Shown piece after piece: positions 10,601 through 20,772 of a DNA stretch of 64,000 bases. Origin of the DNA: Psococerastis gibbosa (taxonomy: Eukaryota; Arthropoda; Insecta; Psocodea; Psocidae); assembly GCA_963971405.1 (NCBI GenBank), contig OZ020492.1, positions 20,986,204-21,050,203 of the forward strand, in the 5' to 3' direction. The notes below the pieces were generated by a model. It ran no database searches, was not told where the DNA came from, and saw nothing but the letters and a program-made list of their open reading frames with translations. Numbering within the stretch: position 1 is the first letter of the stretch; each line of letters opens with the position of its first letter. The position numbers were made by a program, and so were the translations under genes.

Positions 10601-11069
10601 AATGATAATTTACACTTATTCCCTGGTTAGTTATTCTTTTACGCTGGTACAAGGCTTGCAGGAGTCCTTCAAAAAAATGTTTTGCATCTGATGACCATAC
10701 TATTAATCAGCCAGGCCCATTAATAGCTTCGCAAAGTAAATAACATCAGCCTATTCCTTAGCATGAGTTCAGACCAGATCTTACAAGAAGCACATTTGAT
10801 GGAAATTGAGTACAGTATAACATTACAATAGTAGGCTTTGTAGGCTTAACAGCAGAAACTAGAATTAAAAATGATCAGTTTACTTGCGGCACGTACTTTC
10901 TGCGATTATCTTCGGTGTTTTCAGCTCCAATGTCTGCGAAACGTTTCCCGATTGTTGCGGTGGACTCATCAGCGGCCAAAATACCCTTTCCCGGAGCAAC
11001 AATAGCGTTAGCAATGTTCCTCAGCTCCTCCTGGAGTTCGGGGGCGGGATAATTGAATTCAGTAGTCAT
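1518..11069 (-). CDS. Ald: Fructose-bisphosphate aldolase, class I (whole gene)
   Basis: Class I aldolase cleaves fructose-1,6-bisphosphate to dihydroxyacetone phosphate and glyceraldehyde-3-phosphate in cytosolic glycolysis. Coding exons on the minus strand are 11069-10897, then either 8234-8029 or 7961-7753, then 6678-6488, 5162-4934, 2995-2796 and 1613-1518. All junctions are GT/AG and in phase. Either second exon gives about 364 residues, the usual length. Family catalytic positions are visible: Asp in ADEST, the Lys of IKVD or VKLD (K107 position), Lys in CVLK (K146), Glu in VEPE (E187), Schiff-base Lys in LLKPN (K229), Ser in LSGGQ, Arg in SYGR and the C-terminal Tyr. An AG acceptor (11075-11074) with a pyrimidine tract four bases before the ATG shows at least one further 5' UTR exon upstream, which I could not place. 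Introns carry LINE, SINE and MITE debris but no coding exon is broken. Confidence 0.96.
2796..2995 (-). CDS. Ald: Aldolase coding exon 5
   Basis: 200 nt, acceptor TTTCAG|GTATTA, donor GCTAAG|GTAAAT. It encodes [19 protein letters not shown] through [19 protein letters not shown] to SKRAK, carrying the phosphate-binding Ser of LSGG and Arg of YGR. Confidence 0.95.
3660..3900 (+). repeat. Family C repeat, diverged copy
   Basis: It matches the plus-oriented order of family C seen at 18337-18573 and 40741-41400: a segment like GTGTAACTGTGCTA, then GGCAGTTCTTGCCG, GTGTTTCTTGGACAAAGT and TTTGGGTTTTACT. Internal differences make it an older copy. It lies in the aldolase intron between exons 4 and 5. 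Confidence 0.6.
3920..4560 (-). mobile_element. LINE fragment: RNase H domain and zinc-finger tail
   Basis: The minus strand reads [19 protein letters not shown] (RNase H block with HAGIEGNE), then ADQLEKRGA...[10 protein letters not shown]. Further on, in another frame, come [13 protein letters not shown] and [18 protein letters not shown], the Cys/His cluster after RNase H in several arthropod non-LTR retrotransposons. Frame changes and a stop before CRFC show it is dead. It is 5'-truncated with no RT upstream, and sits in the aldolase exon 4-5 intron. Confidence 0.8.
4934..5162 (-). CDS. Ald: Aldolase coding exon 4
   Basis: 229 nt, acceptor TTCTAG|GTTCTT, donor CCTG|GTAAGA. It encodes [17 protein letters not shown] through [16 protein letters not shown] to RTVPPAVP. 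The Schiff-base lysine is the K of LLKPN. It ends one base into the Gly codon completed by exon 5. Confidence 0.95.
5760..6452 (-). mobile_element. LINE-A fragment (RT C-terminus and 3' end)
   Basis: The minus strand reads [34 protein letters not shown] and [13 protein letters not shown], the thumb/connection region after the RT of Jockey/CR1-like LINEs, then the AP-type tail shared almost base for base with 54913-55640. Frameshifts are present. It lies in the aldolase intron after exon 3, in the same orientation as the gene, starting about 35 bases from the donor. Confidence 0.82.
6488..6678 (-). CDS. Ald: Aldolase coding exon 3
   Basis: 191 nt, acceptor TTTAG|GTTTGG, donor CCCGAG|GTAAGA. 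It encodes [20 protein letters not shown] and onward to IVPIVEPE, including Lys of CVLK and Glu of VEPE, both catalytic in the family. The 3' splice partner must be reached across a LINE-A fragment that begins about 35 bases into the following intron. Confidence 0.95.
7753..7961 (-). CDS. Ald: Aldolase alternative exon 2a (downstream copy)
   Basis: This 209-nt exon has acceptor GTCTAG|GTTGCG and donor CAAG|GTTGGA, with the same entry and exit phases as exon 2b. It reads [20 protein letters not shown], then [10 protein letters not shown]...[21 protein letters not shown]. It is one residue longer and roughly 55-60 % identical to exon 2b by eye, with no stop and the K107-position lysine kept, so it looks functional rather than decayed. 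The consensus GVILF becomes ATILF. Only 67 bases separate it from exon 2b. Confidence 0.9.
8029..8234 (-). CDS. Ald: Aldolase alternative exon 2b (upstream copy)
   Basis: This 206-nt exon has acceptor ATTTAG|ATATCG and donor CAAG|GTTTGT. It completes the Lys codon, then reads [12 protein letters not shown]...[14 protein letters not shown]...[20 protein letters not shown], the standard insect-like sequence for this segment. It keeps the K107-position lysine. Its length is 2 mod 3, like its neighbour, so using both would shift the frame. This copy is closer to the family consensus (GVILF.ET.YQK) and is probably the general-purpose form. Confidence 0.93.
8240..8456 (+). mobile_element. tRNA-headed SINE with LINE-D tail
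   Basis: A pol III B box GGTTCGAATCCC sits at 8324-8335. It is followed by a body (TTTTCTGGTCATGCTTC... GGCATGAAA) also found at about 45008-45215, then a 3' tail containing TATATGCTCCTTGTCCAGG and a 15-base A run (8442-8456). The same tail ends LINE-D at 39330-39381. It lies in aldolase intron 1, a few bases upstream (in gene sense) of alternative exon 2b. Confidence 0.75.
9080..9600 (+). other. Unrecognised possible small gene or pseudogene
   Basis: I do not recognise a family. A polypyrimidine tract and TTTTTTAG near 9196 precede a frame reading [20 protein letters not shown] and onward to LMGQLQDLV. After one in-frame TAA near 9386 the same frame continues [20 protein letters not shown] to [10 protein letters not shown] and a stop, with AATAAA just after (about 9589). 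[14 protein letters not shown] could be the end of a signal peptide. A GTAAAG donor at 9362 and an AG at 9406 would remove the stop, but the phase does not fit and the intron would be about 46 bases. It lies antisense in aldolase intron 1. It may be chance or a decayed gene. Confidence 0.2.
10079..10250 (+). repeat. Family R, partial 5' end
   Basis: It begins TTGCTTTCCTATTTATACG, runs through the family motif TTTCAACGGATTTTCACG and ends within CCAAACTACTCGATGAATTT. Compared with 21216-21910 it is diverged and lacks the 3' two thirds. Confidence 0.7.
10258..10425 (+). mobile_element. SINE-like repeat, tRNA-like head
   Basis: The segment GGCCAGGTGGTAGCGTGCTT resembles a tRNA-derived A-box head; it continues to GCGATTAACC and a T run. 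An inverted copy lies at 13998-14180 and a diverged copy at 57365-57515. The B box is not convincing, so SINE status is an inference from length, copy number and the head motif. Confidence 0.5.
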
Positions 11070-11073
11070 TTTT
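10897..11073 (-). CDS. Ald: Aldolase coding exon 1
   Basis: It starts at the ATG at 11069 ([10 protein letters not shown]) and encodes 57 residues plus two bases of a Lys codon, ending AGAAA|GTACGT. It contains the substrate-binding Asp of LAADEST. The acceptor TGTGCAG lies just before 11073, so the exon begins with four UTR bases. The upstream reading of the same frame into MTSVFVFF is intron. Confidence 0.95.
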
Positions 11074-13997
11074 CTGCACATGAAAAAAACAAAAACAGAT
11101 GTCATCAGGCTGACAGCCTACAGTTATAAGAGAATTGGTCTGTACGGGGTCACTACTAGGCCTACATGAGCTAGACAATCCGTTAAGGGCAGGTAGCTGT
11201 CGAAGTCAATCACCTGCCAGCTACTGGGTGCCCCGTGAATTCTTTATATTGTTATCACCAAATTGAAGTTAAAACTAAATTGTAGCGAGATTTCATACAA
11301 TATCTAAGCTCACAAAAAAAAAACAATCAGTTTTTCGAGAAAACCAGTGAGTTTTTAAAATTCGCAAATAAACTTCCTTTATACGATCCTGGTCCAAACA
11401 ATTCGCAAATAAACTTTTCTGGTGTAGCCATAAATAAAAATATGTTTTTTGCTCTTCACGATTAGTACTCGTTTTTGCCTGGGTAATGGACGCTTGTCAC
11501 CCTTACTTAACACGGCCCGGACTATAAACTCCTTATGACCATATAAAAAATAGTAACATTATTTTAGTGAGCTGTCATAAAATATTTCTGCGAAATGAGC
11601 TACTTGTAAAAAAAACAGCCATCAACGCGGCTCAAACCGTTCGTAAGGAGCAAAGTTGAATAAGCTTCTCATCCACGCGCCGCTTGTATAATAGTTGACC
11701 ACCATACTGTGTGTTTACTATTTTTAATTTGTTAACTAAGAATGTATGTACCACCTATTTGCATTACAATTTAATTTAATTTTTAAGTGCTGAGTTATTA
11801 GTAGTTTTTTATTAACATTGACTTAGACATGCTATTAAAGTATTACATCTAAGGGACAATGTCCTTGCCCTATATAGTAATATAATATAATAAATGTACC
11901 AAATGTAACTTTAATACGGCCCTGATCGATTTTTTTTCTCGCCAATTTCCATTTCAACTGGGCCTGAGTGTAAGTGTGAAAAGCGTTTTCATCTACCTCT
12001 ATGGGTTTGCGAGTTCTAGAAATGAAACAAACTGCACTTTCGAATGTTTTCAGGAATATGTGTGAAAAATTGAGGATCGAAAACCCGAGCAGTTCACCTG
12101 GTTGCCTCAATATTGTCCGGAACTAAAAAAGAAATCCGCTAATTTATATTTCACTGACCCCTATTAATTACACGTGTGAATTGTTTTTCTCCATCTCTAT
12201 TAGTTCGAGAGTTATCGCTTAGGAGGGTTCGAACCCCGTATCATAGAAACAAACCAAGCCTAATTGCAATTTGAAAAGCTGTCAAGAATATGTATGCAAT
12301 AATGCATATGTATTTGAGATCAATCGGTCCAGTAGATCATGGCTAGGTCAAAGATCAACATCAGCCCAGACTTAGTATTAGATAGTATTAGATAACGAAT
12401 TAGATTGTGTATGTATTTAATATAGTCAAGGCACATTAAAAACGCTATCACCTTCGTTCACAGACATAAGCTAAACACACAATCTGTTCAACATGCACAA
12501 GGTACATGATGGCTACAAACACAACCTTTCACACAACGCCTAGTCAGAACCACGAGATCTCAGCACCAAAGTGAATAATTATACAGGCATTTCCACAATA
12601 ATAAGTTACCACTTACAATAAAATTCATAATAACACAACTAATTTCAAAAATACAATAACGACATTCATGAATTCATGAATGAATCTCTTTGGTGGAGGA
12701 AAATGTTTGGACCCAACCATGGACTCAACGTCATTTCTCTATCAAATTCAGGTTCAATAAAAACGGTTTATTGCTTTCCTATTTATACGATAGTTTGATG
12801 AAAGCTTTGTGACTAAACCGTTTTGAGGTCCCATGATCCCAAAAAATAAATGTATTTACGAAATGTCTGAAACTCAATTCGGGGCCAAACTACTCTGTAG
12901 AATTTGATGAAATTCCTGTACGTAGGTTCACAAATATTGCTTAGCGCTGTTTTATTTTATTTTTTGGATAATTTGGTTATTATAATGCACATATATCGTA
13001 GTAGTTATTAATGTAGTTTAGTGCCTTGGGGCCGTTTCAGATCGCAAGGTAGGAAACTATCTTTTACATACCAGGGCTACCACAACTCCTAAGTACACAT
13101 ACGAACATCCGAGTGAGAATTGAAAAGAAGGGCACTTCCCTGAACTTTCGTAACTACGGTGAAACCGTGTAATGGCCAGATGCCTCTTTTTATTATTACA
13201 AAATACAGGTGGCAGATTGTTTGATAATCTCTTCAATTAAATTTCCATAATTGCCAAGAAGATTTTGACAAATTAAAAGAAATTTTAACGTCAACAAAGG
13301 TACTATGAAACAGATAATGCAAAATTTTGACGTGTGGCTATGGGTTACTTCCTTTATAGTTTGATTTAGGCCTATAGGATACCTAATAATATTTACATTC
13401 CTTGTTCAATATTAATAAGAAACCGAAAGTAACTTACAGGGATGTCAGCTACCGACTAGAAAGAATCAGAGCTGTATCTATGAATATATACTTAAAAGCA
13501 TAGCGCAAACAGTACTCTAAGAAGAGGAAGCCTACTGTGTTAACCCCATGTAATGAACCAGAGACAAGAGGACTTTACACTATCAGTTCAGCAACGTCAT
13601 TGCTTATAAATTCAGTCATTTGCAACTAGCGATAGTGGAAATTTTATGCTGCTTAATAGAAGAGCGAAGGATGCACAAGTACAAAATCAAATTACACACG
13701 AAATATACATCGCACAGCTACCAATCAGGTTGCGTTCCTTAGTGAGATTATATACATATTTTTTAGTACCTAGGCAGTTTTAGCATTCGTGCCTCCGAGG
13801 GGCACTGTTAGGATTTTCCCATGATGGGCCCCTCAAACTAAGATTAATTACTAATTAGGAATTACTAACTTATTAACTAACGTAAAAACTATTCTAAAAA
13901 CACTAAAAATATACTCATTGTATATAAAATACTTTTTTATGATATGAACAATAAAACATGCATTGACTAGAGTGAAAAAACCATGAAGATAGTTTTT
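11074..13997. other. Intergenic/5' region upstream of aldolase
   Basis: The aldolase promoter and 5' UTR exon(s) should be here or beyond, but I could not identify them. A diverged repeat around 12100-12380 (core GAGAGTTATCGC... GGTTCGAACCCC) recurs at 48240-48350 and inverted at about 25910-26020. A partial family R copy lies at 12770-13080. No host coding exon was recognised. Confidence 0.5.
12770..13080 (+). repeat. Family R, partial diverged copy
   Basis: Starts ATTGCTTTCCTATTTATACG, then AAGCTTTGTGA, CCAAACTACTC and GTAGTTATTAATGTAG in family order. The central poly-G and 3' palindrome are lost. Confidence 0.6.
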
Positions 13998-14180
13998 TTT
14001 TAAGGTTAATCGCATACAAACAATTTAATGAATGCATCCGATTGACCTCTTCAGTCGCCTCGCTAGGTTATTACCCGTGTTGAGCTACGATACGTCTCCG
14101 ATCGCATGGCGTGTAAAGACTCGCACAAGTGCAAGCATCACGTTACCACCTGGCCATCGCAGTCGCCTTGGTCAAATAGT
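13998..14180 (-). mobile_element. SINE-like repeat, inverted copy
   Basis: Reverse complement of the 10258-10425 repeat, beginning GGTTAATCGCATACAAACAA and ending CACCTGGCCATCG. It sits directly before the LINE-C copy. Confidence 0.5.
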
Positions 14181-14279
14181 AATTATGTGCATCCTTAATT
14201 GGCATTCAACTGTCCGGGAAGAAACTTTGGTCAGGTCTTAAAAAGTTTGGAGTTGGTAATAAAACAATGAGTTCCATTT

Positions 14280-16000
14280 CACATTTTGATCCAGACAAAT
14301 TAAATAATCACTATGCAACAGTAGTGCCTGTACCTCTTATAAATGAAGTATACAGTACGGTTGAAAATATTATGTCTCAGCCCAAGCCGACTTGCCCGCC
14401 TTTCCGCTTTTAAGGCAGTATCCCCTCATGAGGTTCGGAAGGCTATTTCTTCAATTAAATCTAATGCCGCTGGATTTGACACCATAAACGCAAACATGAT
14501 TCGCCGCCTAATATAACACATTTTACCGTCTGTTAGCATTTTTAACCAATCTCTGGCATCAAGCATCATTCCCATAACTTGGAAAACCTCCATTGTTCAA
14601 CCATTGCTGAAGTGTGAGAAACCAGAAACTTTCAACGACTTACGACCGATCAGTCTTCTTCCTATGTTGTCAAAAGCTCTAGAAAAAATAGTTCATTCCC
14701 AAATGAGTGAGTACCTAAAATTCAACAGCTTGACTGACAACTTCCAATCTGGTTTTCGTGCAGGTTGCAGTACCACTACAGCTTTATTAAATGTGATGGA
14801 TGATATAACTATTGCAGCCGATGGCGGGAGGGTCACCATTATGACATTACTGGACAAAAGTAAAGCCTTTGACAGCGTTAACCATGATGTTCTACGGGCT
14901 CGTCTATCAGCCTTGAATTTTTCGTCCGACGCTATTGCATGGGCAAAATCATATCTTAGTGGCAGAGTACAGATTGTAAAAATGGGCGAAAAACTATCGG
15001 CAGCCTACCCTATTCGCTCAGGAGTGCCTCAATGCTCTGTCCGTGGTCCTCTCCTCTTTTCAATTTATGTGTCAGACTTAGCTTCGAGTCTGAAATACTG
15101 CAGATACCATTTTTATGCAGATGATTTGCCGCTCTACGCGCATACGAATCAGTTCAACTTTGTTGCCACAGCGCATAAAGTCAATAACGATCTAAAGAAT
15201 GTGGAGGGTTGGTGTGACAGTAATTTTCTAATGATAAACCCAAATAAGTGCCAGTCAATAATCCTTGGCTCCAGAAAGCTTGTGTCCAGAATTATGAAAA
15301 GTGCCCCACCTCCGATTATAATAGGTGGTAGAAATGTCCCCTACGAGGAGCAAGCCATTAAAAACCTTAGCCTCTACGTTGACCAGGGTCTTACTTGGCA
15401 TGATCATACCAAAAGAGTATGTAAAAAGGCTTTTTACTCCTTACACGGCCTGCAGCGCCTAAAATTTTTACTGCCTGTTGCTATAAAGTGAAATCTGATC
15501 CAATCATTAATATTTCCTATATTCGACTATGTTGATTTGATTTACAGTAGTTGCAATGAAGTTGATGCTAGGCGCCTCCAACATGCGCAGAACTCATGCA
15601 TGCGGTTCATTTACAATGTGAAACGGCGGGATCACATATCCCCATTTTACCGCAGGGCTCAGTGACTAAAATTAGGTGAAAGAAGAACTTTCCACTCACT
15701 ATTATTAGTGTTAAGGTTTTGAATAGTGCAGCTCCTTCATATCTCCATGACCGCCTATAGCCATTGAATTCCGATAAAAATGGACTTGTATTACGAATAC
15801 CCCGACATAACACAGCTTTACATGGTAGTTCTTTTTTTGTAAATGTCTGCCGTCAGTGGAACTCCCTAGATAGGGAAATTAGATAGCAGCCAAAGATTCG
15901 TGGGTTCAAAAGTCAGTTACTGAAGAAATTGTTAGGAACAGAATAGCTTTAGAATACGATTACTGTCTAGGCCTATAGGTATTTACTGTATGTCTTTTTA
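14280..16000 (+). mobile_element. LINE-C: non-LTR reverse transcriptase, 5'-truncated
   Basis: A 295-residue open stretch (14604-15491) carries RT blocks in order: ETFNDLRPISLLP (block 1), QSGFRAGCSTTTAL (2a/3), LLDKSKAFDSVNHDVL (A), RSGVPQCSVRGPLLF (B), FYADDLPLYA (catalytic YADD) and NPNKCQSIILG (D), then KNLSLYVDQGLTWHDH. Upstream from about 14280, broken frames contain SAFKAVSPHEVRKAI-like RT sequence. After 15491, interrupted frames give NSCMRFIYNV and the C-terminal tail, with the 3' end near 16000. D-to-S in LDKSKAFDS keeps the second Asp. This is a Jockey/RTE-like relic with several breaks outside the RT core. Its 3' end recurs at 19481-19960. Confidence 0.88.
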
Positions 16001-18241
16001 TAACCACGTTTGGAATAAGTTCTTTTTATGTAATTTTAAAGTTTCGGGAACAGCAGCACCCCTCAAGCTAGGCACAACTACTATCCGGCAATCGAAGACA
16101 TTATGTCATGGTATCCGCAAATGAAGTATATATTTTGCCTAATTCTTTTTCCTGTAGTAGCCGTTCGTTCATTTCATCTTAGATGTTGATCTATTTCAAC
16201 GTCAAGATATCTATAATTATCAGTTTTTGTAATTTCAGGACAGTCGCAGCCACTCATCACTCATTATGCAGTTATTAATGCGAATTGTGGGGTTATATCC
16301 TTGGGACTAACCAGAAAACTGTATTATTTATGTTATAATAATAATAATTTTTGTTTAGTTTAACAATGATAAATAAAATACCAATCCAAACGTGGCTCAT
16401 ATTAGCCAGATTGTCCATAGAAGAATTGGACAATTTTTGGGGACAGGGAAAAGCGTGAGTAAGAAGTATCGATGTTTTGGCACAGAATGGTAAAGGCGTG
16501 TTACATAATTGGGCATTTATAATTACTACGTAAATCCCAGCTGGCCCGCAAATTAATTGGACTGTATTATCATGTATCATATCATTAGAGTACGACACAT
16601 GTATATCGGACATTACCACATAACAACAATAGAATAGAGGTACGTGAGAGCCCATTAATTTAGTAAACAGTGCAACAGAGAAATTCGAGAAGGAAAGCCA
16701 TGAAAAAATGTGGCATGCATAAAAGTGGCCACGTCCAACTAGTGAAGTCTTCCAGAAGTTAGAATACTCAGAGAGACAAGACACCGGTTTCGACCACTAT
16801 CGGTAGCCTACTCATTAATTCATAAAATGAATTGAACAAAGCTTTGTCAAGTTTTTATAATTAAACCTTTATTAAAATGGTGCCAGATGAGGTATACAAA
16901 CAATACTAAGAACTGCACTAATTGCACAATTAAAACAATTCAAAATAAAGCTCGAAAAATTACGTTGTAGGTAAGGAATAATTGGGGGGCAAGCTCCACT
17001 AGATGTGAACTTCCCATGAAACTCAAGTCGTTAGCGATTTTTTGAGTTATTGAATTGACAGACCATCCGTTCAATTTTGAGGGCTGTAGAATTTTACACA
17101 GATCGAGCTGGGACTAATTTAAGGTCGAGTACTATGAAAATACTGAATAGAATCAGAACGGGAGTAGCGCCCGCCGGAAACAACTTGGCCAGAAGAGGAT
17201 ATCTCCGACCATTGGCGTAAATGGGGGGTCCTGGGGGAGCTAAGCCCCCCCCCCAGGATTTCTGGCGACAATGACGTTACGGAGGCTAAAGGCATAGTAT
17301 CCACAATAACGAAAGGGAAATTAATTCTTGGTATGCTTATGAAAAATCATGAAAAAAATGCCGATCGGGGGGGGGGGGGGGTACCTTTTTCCGGCAAACA
17401 CACTTATTTTTACAGGTTCTTAGGCATGAAGAATTTGTTTGAGATGTTACAACTAGTATGAAACAGTTCTTAGCAAGTTCATCTGATTTTATTTCTTTAG
17501 TTTAAAAATACTCAATTGTTCGACATGACTGACTGTGTTAAGCTGGGCTGTGAGACCATTGGCTATTGAAGGTTGGGGTTTTGGAAAATATTCCCCATAT
17601 TCCCCGGGGGTTAACTTTTGGCCTGACGACGACCTGTTGGAGGGGTGGCACTTCGACATTAGACTTAGCCCAACACTGGTCACAGATGCATTAATGATTA
17701 AAAAAAATTAATTTGTAATAATTTGCCTTTTTTTTGGTTGCTTGACGTTCGGACACGACAAAGAAAAAGAAGAACGATATACGAAGGGTAGTCCAGGAGT
17801 TCGTAGCCTAGCCTAAGGCTAGAAGGAAACCGCTGAAAGCATGGGCATTACCTTATGATTTCTGAGCATAATAGCCTATAGGTACATTCAACTTATGCAA
17901 CCCCCCTTCTTTCTTTGGGGAAATGAACAATTTCGATACACGCAATTACCGCCTTACTATTTCAGGCCGTTTACTAGAGCTTTCTTCAAAACGGCAAGAT
18001 GGCCGTTTCAGCCCCTATGCCTGCCCCAGTTTGTGCTCATCCTACCTTCGGTAGAATGCGTCCATTTTGGGGAATTTATGCAAGCGTAACGTCATTTTAA
18101 AATGGCGCGTATTTTGAAAGGTTCAAAAATCTGTGTCCTTATTTTTGTTATAAATAAACTATAAATCTTTGAGTAAATTAGAAATATTCCTTTATTTTCA
18201 TAAATAATTAGATTACTCGTGACTTCGTGGTATTTCATTTT
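16001..18241. other. Intergenic, no gene recognised
   Basis: AT-rich sequence with a CTCCTGGGG/CCCCCCCCAGGA inverted G/C element around 17218-17262 (degenerate hAT-like MITE style) and a 15-base G run at 17367-17381. Open frames here show no family motif. Confidence 0.4.
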
Positions 18242-18573
18242 AATAAACAAAAAATAACAAAAACTTAGAGTTTTAGAAAAACTTGTTATAACAACCCGAA
18301 TTAGTAAAACCCAAATAATCGTTAAGAAATTAACTTGCATTTGCATCTTCTCCTCGAGTTGAGCAAGTCTCAAATCGCAGATAAGGTGTAACTGTGCTAG
18401 TGGGTTTCCCTCTGTAGATGGCAGTTCTTGCCGAAACCGCTCAGGGTTTTATACTAACACAAGTGGGATTCTTAGACAAAGTTAATTTCTTAGCGATTAT
18501 TTGGGTTTTACTAATTCGGGTTGTTATAACAAGTTTTTCTAAAACTCTAAGTTTTTGTTATTTTTTGTTTATT
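18242..18573. repeat. Family C foldback: 95-bp inverted arms
   Basis: Arms 18242-18336 and 18479-18573 are inverted repeats with one mismatch by eye, around a 142-base centre with GAGTTGAGCAAGTCTC and GGCAGTTCTTGCCG. The centre plus one arm matches 48880-49150 almost exactly in inverted orientation, so this copy has gained a second, inverted arm. The frame MAVLAETAQGFIL..., open in both copies, is probably incidental. Confidence 0.8.
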
Positions 18574-18606
18574 TATTTTCATGTATTTCACCTTTTTTCT
18601 TCCTAG

Positions 18607-19480
18607 AACTCTATTGGCTTTCAAGATAGCGCAGAAAATATTGGCGTTCACCATCGAGGCGCGGACTAAATACCCCTTCCGCTTTGCTTAGAATCGTAGA
18701 TGCTTCGCCAAGAGTAGAGCATGATCTAAAACTAAAGGTCTATTTTATGCATCCCATCCAATTCCAAATGAAAACAATATGAAAGTCACTGCTGACGTCA
18801 GAACCTCAAGGTCGGTCATCTCTTATCTTTTCTTGTAGGACAACAGCACGGAGACAACTAATAGACAACTTCTGGAATAAATCTTACATAATCATTATAT
18901 TTCAATAACCGATGGCTTTATCTGGTCAGAGAGTGGTCTTTAAAATATTTTTCCCTCTCTGAAATTTCGAAAAATAATTAGCAAAGCGCATCGATATCAA
19001 AATGAGAACACCATGATAGCTGCCGGTTTCTCCCACTATCAAATGGAAAGGTATAGAGATAGCGTAGTTGCTGCTGGCACGTAAAGTAAGTATCCTGTGT
19101 GTACAAGAAAAGAAAGCTAAAGGATGAAAGCGGAAATACATTGGTAATGAATACAATATAATCTACCATGGTACATATAACAGTAGAGGAACCGCTGCTG
19201 CAGGACGCCGTAGCTGATATGTAGGGAGAAAGAGGACAAAGATGTTTTCTACGAAGATTTAGACCAGGTGATGTTGGGCACCCCGGCGGAGGAGTATGTC
19301 GCTGTGGGAGCGGATTACAATGGCCGCGTGCGCGTGCGCATAGATACAGGGCCAGAAATCGCGGATGCTCCAGGTGGCCATAGCCCACCATTTAAGGATT
19401 GCGAACACCAACTTCATGAAAAGGGAACAACACTAAATCACAAATTTTACCTTAACCAACGGGATCGCCTATGGCTGGGC
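18607..19480. other. Intergenic, nothing recognised
   Basis: No coding family, structured repeat or RNA gene was recognised. Overlapping open frames at 18926-19594 on both strands are mutually exclusive in content and show no motif. Confidence 0.4.
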
Positions 19481-19960
19481 AATATAGCTTTATATGGTAG
19501 TTCTTTTTTTGTAAATGTTCGCCGCCAGCGGAACTCCCTAGATAAGGAAATCAGATCGCAGCCAAAGGTGTTACGGTCATATACCGTAGCATAGAAGTAA
19601 GATTGGAATATGGGTGTGAACCTAGGACCGACCCTGGGTTGTAGCTAGGGAGAGCCACCAACAACCCAGGGTCTATACATGTATGTTTAGCTTATAAGAT
19701 AGTATAGTTTTAGATGTATAGTTTTTGTGCATTGTGTTTTGTACCCTGTCTTTTCTGTTATAATATACTAATATAGTGAGTAGTCGAAATGGATACACGC
19801 GTATTTTCCTTGACAGCGGTAGCCTCCCCAATAGGCCAGGCCGCCACAGCATCTCCAACAGCGGGTTTAAAAACCAGTTACTAAAAGGTTTGCTAGGGGC
19901 AGAACAGTTAATTAAAATACGATTTATTTCTATAGGTCTATATGTCTTTTTTTATGTTTT
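19481..19960 (+). mobile_element. LINE-C 3'-end fragment, split by an LTR
   Basis: 19481-19568 matches the LINE-C tail at about 15808-15898 (TGGTAGTTCTTTTTTTGTAA), and 19861-19950 matches its continuation at about 15903-15990 (AGTTACTAAAAGGTTTG, TATAGGTCTATATGTC). The 292 bases between are the LTR described next. Confidence 0.78.
19569..19860. mobile_element. Solo-LTR-like insertion
   Basis: A 292-base block begins TGTTACGG and ends TCTCCAACA, the TG...CA form of LTRs, and interrupts a LINE-C tail that is otherwise collinear. It contains a palindrome around ACCCTGGGTTG/CAACCCAGGGT. I see no clean target duplication at its edges. A fossil LTR, probably a solo LTR of a Gypsy-like element. Confidence 0.5.
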
Positions 19961-20772
19961 TCGATTTCGAGATTTCAACGGATTTACACGTTTTCAGGTG
20001 CCAGGAACCCCAAAAAGTGGTTTTTACGAAATGTCTGTCTGTGCATCGATTTCCGGGCAAACATCTCGGTCGATTTTGATGAAATTCGGCATGTAGGTTC
20101 AAAAAAAAAACATACCTCGGGATCATTTTATTTTATTTTGGGCCAATTCAATTTGGGGCGGGGGGGGGGGTTTATTCTCAAAAAACTCCCAAAAAAACGT
20201 CTAAAAAAATTATTTCTCAAAAACGGCTCCAACGATTTCTATTAAATTCTCACATATTGTAGTCGTTATTAATGTTGACAAAATGCGGGGGGTCACTTGC
20301 CCATTGATAGTTTTCTTCTGGGGGTAAAAAAATAAAAACAGGCAACTAAATTTTAATGAAAAATGACTAAAAAATAATTTTTCTGTGAAACCTTTCTATC
20401 GATGATTTCTACCTTCAGGCATGTTTTAGGTGTTAAATTTAGTAACGAAACCGGATAGGTTCTTTCCCAAAAATCTATTTGGTTCTGTTCAAAAAATTAT
20501 TTTTTGAAAAAAATGATAGAAAATTCACGCTCAAATGCATTGCTTGCCCTGCCATTATTGCTGTGAGGTAATTAATGTGTTGGTCTGACCTACCTAGAAT
20601 TTATCTCACTTCCAGTGACGTCAGGGAGACACCCCCCCCCCCCCCCCGAGATATCCGAAATTTTACCACTGGAAAATTATTTACCATGAAATTACTCATA
20701 TTTTCTATCTACTAATGTTGATAAATTGGAAAGCCTGTTCGAGTATACTCGGACCGGTTATTATTATTTATC
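19952..20772 (+). repeat. Family R element, near full length
   Basis: It runs from TTTCGAGATTTCAACGG through GAAATGTCTGTCTGTG, ATTTTGATGAAATTCGGC, a poly-G run, GTAGTCGTTATTAATGTTGA, CCAGTGACGTCAGG, a poly-C run, and ends in the palindrome CGAGTATACTCG (20740-20751) followed by GACCGGTT. It joins directly to the LINE-C tail and lacks the first ~45 bases. No coding capacity. Confidence 0.85.

Noticed and set aside
18418-18606. Hydrophobic open frame MAVLAETAQGFIL..., repeated at 48835-49071
   Set aside because: It exists twice only because family C was copied; there are no other gene signals and the arms are palindromic.
20740-20760. Helitron 3' end suggested by the CGAGTATACTCG palindrome in family R
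   Set aside because: No CTRR terminus follows and the copies have inverted GCTTTCC ends, so Helitron identity is not supported.
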